Under the pieces are notes generated by a model. It was not told where the DNA came from. It searched no databases and saw only the letters and a program-made list of their open reading frames with translations. A program made the position numbers and the translations under genes. Below are positions 41,627 to 44,611 of a stretch of 44,611 bases of DNA, piece by piece. Origin of the DNA: Parasporobacterium sp. (GTDB lineage Bacteria > Bacillota > Clostridia > Lachnospirales > Lachnospiraceae); assembly GCA_017515535.1 (NCBI GenBank), contig JAFWFQ010000008.1, forward strand, positions 1 to 44,611, given 5' to 3'. Each line of letters opens with the position of its first letter. Position 1 is the stretch's first letter.

Positions 41627-42925
41627 TTATTCCTTTGTACGTAAGATGATAGCTGCCAGGTTCTGCGCACCGCCGAAACCTCTGATCATACTTGTCTTCG
41701 GAAGTTTCTTAACGTTTCTCTCTCCGCAGGCACCACGCATCTGCATGACTGCTTCGTAGATATCAGCTAAGCCGCTGGCTGCATGCGCATGACCAAAGGA
41801 GCATCTTCCGCCGTTGGTATTGATCGGTTTGTCTCCATCATAGGAGGTTCTGCCTTCGATGAAATATTTCCATCCCTCACCTCTCGGAAGGTAGCCGGTC
41901 TCCTCTGCTGCAATAAGCTGAGATGTGATAAAGAAGTCATTCGCCATGAGAAGGTCGATTTCTTCCGGCTTAACACCGGTAAGTTCATAGACCTGGCGAA
42001 CTGCCTCGCGTGTTCCGAGGAGCTCAACGTGCGGCTGGTTTGCTTCACGGGTCGCATTACCGATTCCTAAGACTTCGATCGGTTTCTTATCGGTAAACTG
42101 GGAAGCCATCTCTGTCGGGCAAACGATCAGGGCTGCTGCCCCGTCGCATTTCAGCTCAAGGCCGGAAGCTCTTAAGTAGCCGGTCATCTTCGGATTGAAG
42201 AAAGATTTCATGTATTCCATGACATCATCATATCCGTTTTCTTTTGCGAGTTCTTCATAGGTCTTGCGGGCAAGTGCGAGCGGGTTCTTGGAAGCGCTCT
42301 TTCTGCTGTTGAGTCCGATGGAGATCAGTGTTTCATCCATTTGCTCATCAGTCAGGCCATATTCTGCCTGATACCATGCAGCACCGTCGTCCTGATGAAG
42401 GTTCGGTCCGCACATCATCGCTCTTGTATAAGCTCTGTCATAGATCCATTTCAAAGATTCCTGGAACAGCTGGTCATCGAATTTCTTTCTGAAATGAGCC
42501 GGTTTGTCAGGATCTGCAATCGCATCACCAAACTCCACGCAGCCGGAAAGAACAACATTGTATTTTCCGGAAGCGACGGCATTGACTGCCTGCTCAAGAG
42601 CCAGATAACCTGTACAGCAAGCTTCGGAATGGTGGATAGAGCCTTTTCCTCTCATGCCGAACCACTCAGATACCTGCATATTCGGAGTGATGTAGTTTGA
42701 TCCGTTGAACGGAGTTGCCTGTCCATGGAAGAAATAATCTACATCCTTCGGTCTAAGGCCTGCATCTTCCATTGCCTTGTAAGCGGCATATCCGAAAAGC
42801 TCGCCTTCTGTAAGACCTGCAGTTTCAGGATTGTCCAGCGTATACATAAACGGTGTGCATCCCACGCCGATAATGGATACGCTTCTTGAGTACGGATGAA
42901 GCGTCGTTTGATTCATTGGATTCAT
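41627..42925 (-). CDS. thiolase-family acyl-CoA enzyme (DUF35-dependent type)
   Basis: 432 residues. The nucleophile region is HHSEACCTGYLALEQAV (Cys103), and the C-terminal half has NTNGGRCSFGHAHAASGL with the conserved His. The second catalytic Cys found in classical thiolases (before GGG) is missing: MIRGFGGAQNLAA stands there, so the enzyme resembles SCP2/BbsB/Ltp2-type thiolases and aldolases. Together with its DUF35 partner it may perform thiolytic or retro-aldol cleavage of an acyl-CoA. No CoA ligase, dehydrogenase or CoA-transferase is near, so the substrate is unknown. A consensus-like promoter lies about 75 bases upstream. Confidence 0.82.
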   Translation of the reverse strand: MNPMNQTTLHPYSRSVSIIGVGCTPFMYTLDNPETAGLTEGELFGYAAYKAMEDAGLRPKDVDYFFHGQATPFNGSNYITPNMQVSEWFGMRGKGSIHHSEACCTGYLALEQAVNAVASGKYNVVLSGCVEFGDAIADPDKPAHFRKKFDDQLFQESLKWIYDRAYTRAMMCGPNLHQDDGAAWYQAEYGLTDEQMDETLISIGLNSRKSASKNPLALARKTYEELAKENGYDDVMEYMKSFFNPKMTGYLRASGLELKCDGAAALIVCPTEMASQFTDKKPIEVLGIGNATREANQPHVELLGTREAVRQVYELTGVKPEEIDLLMANDFFITSQLIAAEETGYLPRGEGWKYFIEGRTSYDGDKPINTNGGRCSFGHAHAASGLADIYEAVMQMRGACGERNVKKLPKTSMIRGFGGAQNLAAIILRTKE

Positions 42926-43000
42926 GTTCGTTTTATCCTTTCTTTAATAATTATTAGCTACTTTATAAATACATGTATAAAAAGAAATACACCATTTATT

Positions 43001-43029
43001 ACTATACCGATTTTCAGACGATTTTTCAA
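43001..43029 (-). promoter_or_regulatory. promoter of the thiolase/DUF35 operon
   Basis: On the minus strand TTGAAA (43029-43024), 17-base spacer and TATAGT (43006-43001). A 10-base palindrome ATACATGTAT lies at 42969-42978 in the leader and could be an operator. Confidence 0.78.
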
Positions 43030-43089
43030 ACAACAATGATGGGGTTTCTGTTGACTTGTGCTCCCTAAAGATATCCGGAACGCTTTTCT

Positions 43090-44430
43090 TTACTCCAGGG
43101 CTCTTCCGACAACGCCCTTTTTGTCGGAAGTCTGCATTAAAATCACGGCAATTACCAGAACGATCGCCTCATAGATTCCGAAAGTAAACCAGATGATCTG
43201 CGGAGGAAAGATCCGTGGCAGCAAAAGCACGACCAGCACATTGACAACGAATGTTCGCAGACAGTTGATGATGACAGCCTGCTTTGTGCGGGTCGTGGAA
43301 TATAAGTAGGCGCTGATCACAACGTTAAAGGCCTGCATGATAAATCCCCAGGCATATTCCGGAAGCGCCGGAACCGTTACAGCCATGGTTGCAGCATCTG
43401 CCGCATAGAGATGACAGATCGGGACTGTCAGCGCGACAATGATCCCGGTAATTACCGCCGATCCTCCGCCGCCGATAATGATCCCGGCCCTCTTGTAAAA
43501 CTTCAGTTCCGTCTCGTTGCCGGAGCCGTAACACTGTCCGAACAACGGCTGTAGACCTTCGGCGCAGCCGGCAAAGATCGCAACGGAAAAGCAGGAAACA
43601 TAACAGATGATCGAATACGAATTGACTGCGCTGTCCCCCAGCATGGAGACCAGGACCCAGTTAGTCAGGATCGTCGTGATCGGAACACAGAACTGTGAAA
43701 TACATTCAGGCAGACCCCGGACAAGGATCCTGCCGGTCAGGTTCCATCTCCATTTTCTTTTGTGAAAACGCAGGACCCCTTTTTTCAGCACGAAATGAGA
43801 CAGCAGGATCAGTAATTCGATCGTCTGGGCAATTCCGGTTGCAATCGCTGCTCCTTTCAATCCCATATGTAAAGGAAAAATAAAAAGCCAGTCACCAAAG
43901 ACATTGATCAGGGTAGCAATAATGGTGCTGACGCTGGCCAGACCCGGGCGTCCGTCATTCCGGACGAACCCGTGTAAGGAGATCAGCATACCGCACGGGA
44001 TCATGAAAACACCGTACCAAAAGATATAATCCCTTGCCATTTCAAGGAACGTGTCATTGGCCCCCATCATCCTGCAAAGCGGCTCAGGGAATACGAGCGC
44101 AAGAAAACTGAACAAAATACTGATTGCCAAAGTCATAACAACCGAATGAATAAACACTTCATTCGCGCCATCCTTATCCCCACGGCCGAAACGGATCGCG
44201 CAGATCGTAAGGCCGCCGATCGTTGTCAGCATGGAAACGGCGTTGAAAAACATGACAAACGGAAATACCAGGTTGATCGCTCCAAGCGCGTCAACTCCGG
44301 CACCCTGCCCGACAAAAATACCGTCCACGATCGTAAACAAAAAGACACTCAGGTTACCAAGGATGGTAGGGATCAGATATTTGGCTAAAAGCTTTCTTCT
44401 GTTCTGTCTGGTGATAGCTGCAGTTTCCAT
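43090..44430 (-). CDS. MATE-family exporter (MepA-like)
   Basis: 446 residues from the ATG at 44428-44430; an earlier ATG (44472) lies at the edge of the insertion sequence. The N-terminus LLAKYLIPTILGNLSVFLFT then IVDGIFVGQGAG is typical, as are FFNAVSMLTTIGGLTICAIR and GLKGAAIATGIAQTIELLIL. Twelve spans are expected. Its -10 box (TGTTATAAT, 44446-44438) ends eight bases before the ATG, leaving no room for a ribosome binding site. It is flanked on the right by an IS3-like end and on the left by the thiolase promoter. Likely a drug or metabolite exporter. Confidence 0.88.
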   Translation of the reverse strand: METAAITRQNRRKLLAKYLIPTILGNLSVFLFTIVDGIFVGQGAGVDALGAINLVFPFVMFFNAVSMLTTIGGLTICAIRFGRGDKDGANEVFIHSVVMTLAISILFSFLALVFPEPLCRMMGANDTFLEMARDYIFWYGVFMIPCGMLISLHGFVRNDGRPGLASVSTIIATLINVFGDWLFIFPLHMGLKGAAIATGIAQTIELLILLSHFVLKKGVLRFHKRKWRWNLTGRILVRGLPECISQFCVPITTILTNWVLVSMLGDSAVNSYSIICYVSCFSVAIFAGCAEGLQPLFGQCYGSGNETELKFYKRAGIIIGGGGSAVITGIIVALTVPICHLYAADAATMAVTVPALPEYAWGFIMQAFNVVISAYLYSTTRTKQAVIINCLRTFVVNVLVVLLLPRIFPPQIIWFTFGIYEAIVLVIAVILMQTSDKKGVVGRALE

Positions 44431-44437
44431 GGCAGGT

Positions 44438-44446
44438 ATTATAACA
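44438..44446 (-). promoter_or_regulatory. extended -10 promoter directly before the MepA-like start
   Basis: TGTTATAAT reads on the minus strand with perfect TATAAT and the TG extension but no -35. Seven bases separate the box from the ATG, so transcription would begin at or next to the A of ATG. Confidence 0.6.
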
Positions 44447-44479
44447 TAAAAACGGCTGCCATACCGTATCATGATATGC

Positions 44480-44523
44480 TACCCCCAAGTAGGACACTGA
44501 AATATAAAACCTACTTGGGGGTA
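44480..44523 (+). repeat. 14-pair inverted repeat covering the transposase ribosome binding site
   Basis: Arms TACCCCCAAGTAGG (44480-44493) and CCTACTTGGGGGTA (44510-44523) are perfect complements around a 16-base loop. The right arm contains the GGGGG that serves as ribosome binding site for the ATG at 44529. A transcript entering from outside the element would fold this and hide the site. Confidence 0.8.
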
Positions 44524-44528
44524 TTTCT

Positions 44529-44611
44529 ATGTCCAGAAAAAGTAAGATCGATCCAGCCCTAAAGGTGCAGTTGGTTGAACAGTATCTGAGGGGTGAAATC
44601 GGAATCAGAGA
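44529..44611 (+). CDS. IS3-family transposase OrfA, N-terminal fragment
   Basis: Only 27 codons are inside the window. They read MSRKSKIDPALKVQLVEQYL and on to RGEIGIR, the first part of an IS3-type helix-turn-helix (the first helix with a LV-EQYL core). The frame stays open to the edge, so the gene is cut by the window, not by mutation. OrfB, with the DDE catalytic domain, should follow. Confidence 0.7.
   Translation, partial: MSRKSKIDPALKVQLVEQYLRGEIGIR

Larger units (their letters stand above)
44473..44611 (+). mobile_element. left end of an IS3-like (IS150-group) insertion sequence
   Basis: The end carries the CCCCCAAGTAGGACA motif, of the CCCCCAAAAGTTGGACA type found at IS150-group termini, followed by a transposase OrfA start on the plus strand. 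The outer edge is not certain; TG at 44473 or 44478 fits the usual TG terminus. The right end and any target duplication lie beyond the window. Insertion is just upstream of the MATE gene. Confidence 0.68.

Noticed and set aside
1-44611. CRISPR array or tandem repeat cluster
   Set aside because: No regularly spaced direct repeats were seen in the intergenic regions, all of which are shorter than about 300 bases.

Overview
The window looks like a chromosomal piece of an anaerobic Gram-positive of the Clostridia, most likely Lachnospiraceae. The evidence is the Firmicutes-type core operon (rpsB-tsf, and pyrH-frr-uppS-cdsA-dxr-rseP-ispG), strong SigA-like promoters, AGGAGG ribosome binding sites, an HrcA/CIRCE-controlled hsp20, biotin-dependent pyruvate carboxylase and teichoic-acid-type surface polymer genes. 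Nearly everything is on the minus strand. Exceptions are one MATE transporter, tRNA-Thr and an insertion sequence at the right edge. Family assignments come from reading the proteins; no database search was run.

Region 1 (1-8046, minus) is a nine-gene surface-polymer operon, transcribed right to left. It holds three tandem LicD-family phosphotransferases, a GT2 glycosyltransferase, an IspD/TarI-like cytidylyltransferase, a zinc polyol-phosphate dehydrogenase, a pentulose-phosphate 3-epimerase, a multi-membrane-span polymerase candidate and an LTA-synthase-like sulfatase cut by the window edge. Together they could make a CDP-pentitol and attach pentitol-phosphate to a glycan. Just upstream (8128-11096) are a 686-residue double acyltransferase-3 protein and a DUF4422 glycosyltransferase.

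Region 2 (11113-17726, minus) is the housekeeping operon pyrH-frr-uppS-cdsA-dxr-rseP-ispG (UMP kinase, ribosome recycling, undecaprenyl-PP and CDP-diacylglycerol synthesis, MEP isoprenoid steps, site-2 protease).

Region 3 (17793-25796) is an accessory block lying between the two halves of an operon that is contiguous in many Firmicutes. It has a TetR regulator divergent from a MATE exporter, tRNA-Pro(CGG), a second 686-residue double acyltransferase plus a single-domain one, hsp20, a small unknown protein and a second MATE exporter. rpsB-tsf (25954-27825) follows, with its own promoter and a structured leader.

Region 4 (28041-35873) carries a CsbB/GtrA/YfhO-type lipid-linked glycosylation set: YfhO-like protein, GT2 glycosyltransferase (with an apparent one-base frameshift) and GtrA flippase. 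It also carries a PrsA-like lipoprotein, tRNA-Thr(GGT), a PHP phosphoesterase and a membrane-bound SpoIIE/RsbU-type phosphatase.

Region 5 (36104-44611) holds pyruvate carboxylase, an unknown membrane protein with a small A24 prepilin peptidase, a thiolase/DUF35 pair, a MATE/MepA exporter with a possibly leaderless promoter, and the left end of an IS3-like element whose terminal hairpin contains the transposase ribosome binding site. No intergenic stretch exceeds about 300 bases without a feature, and I saw no CRISPR array or rRNA.
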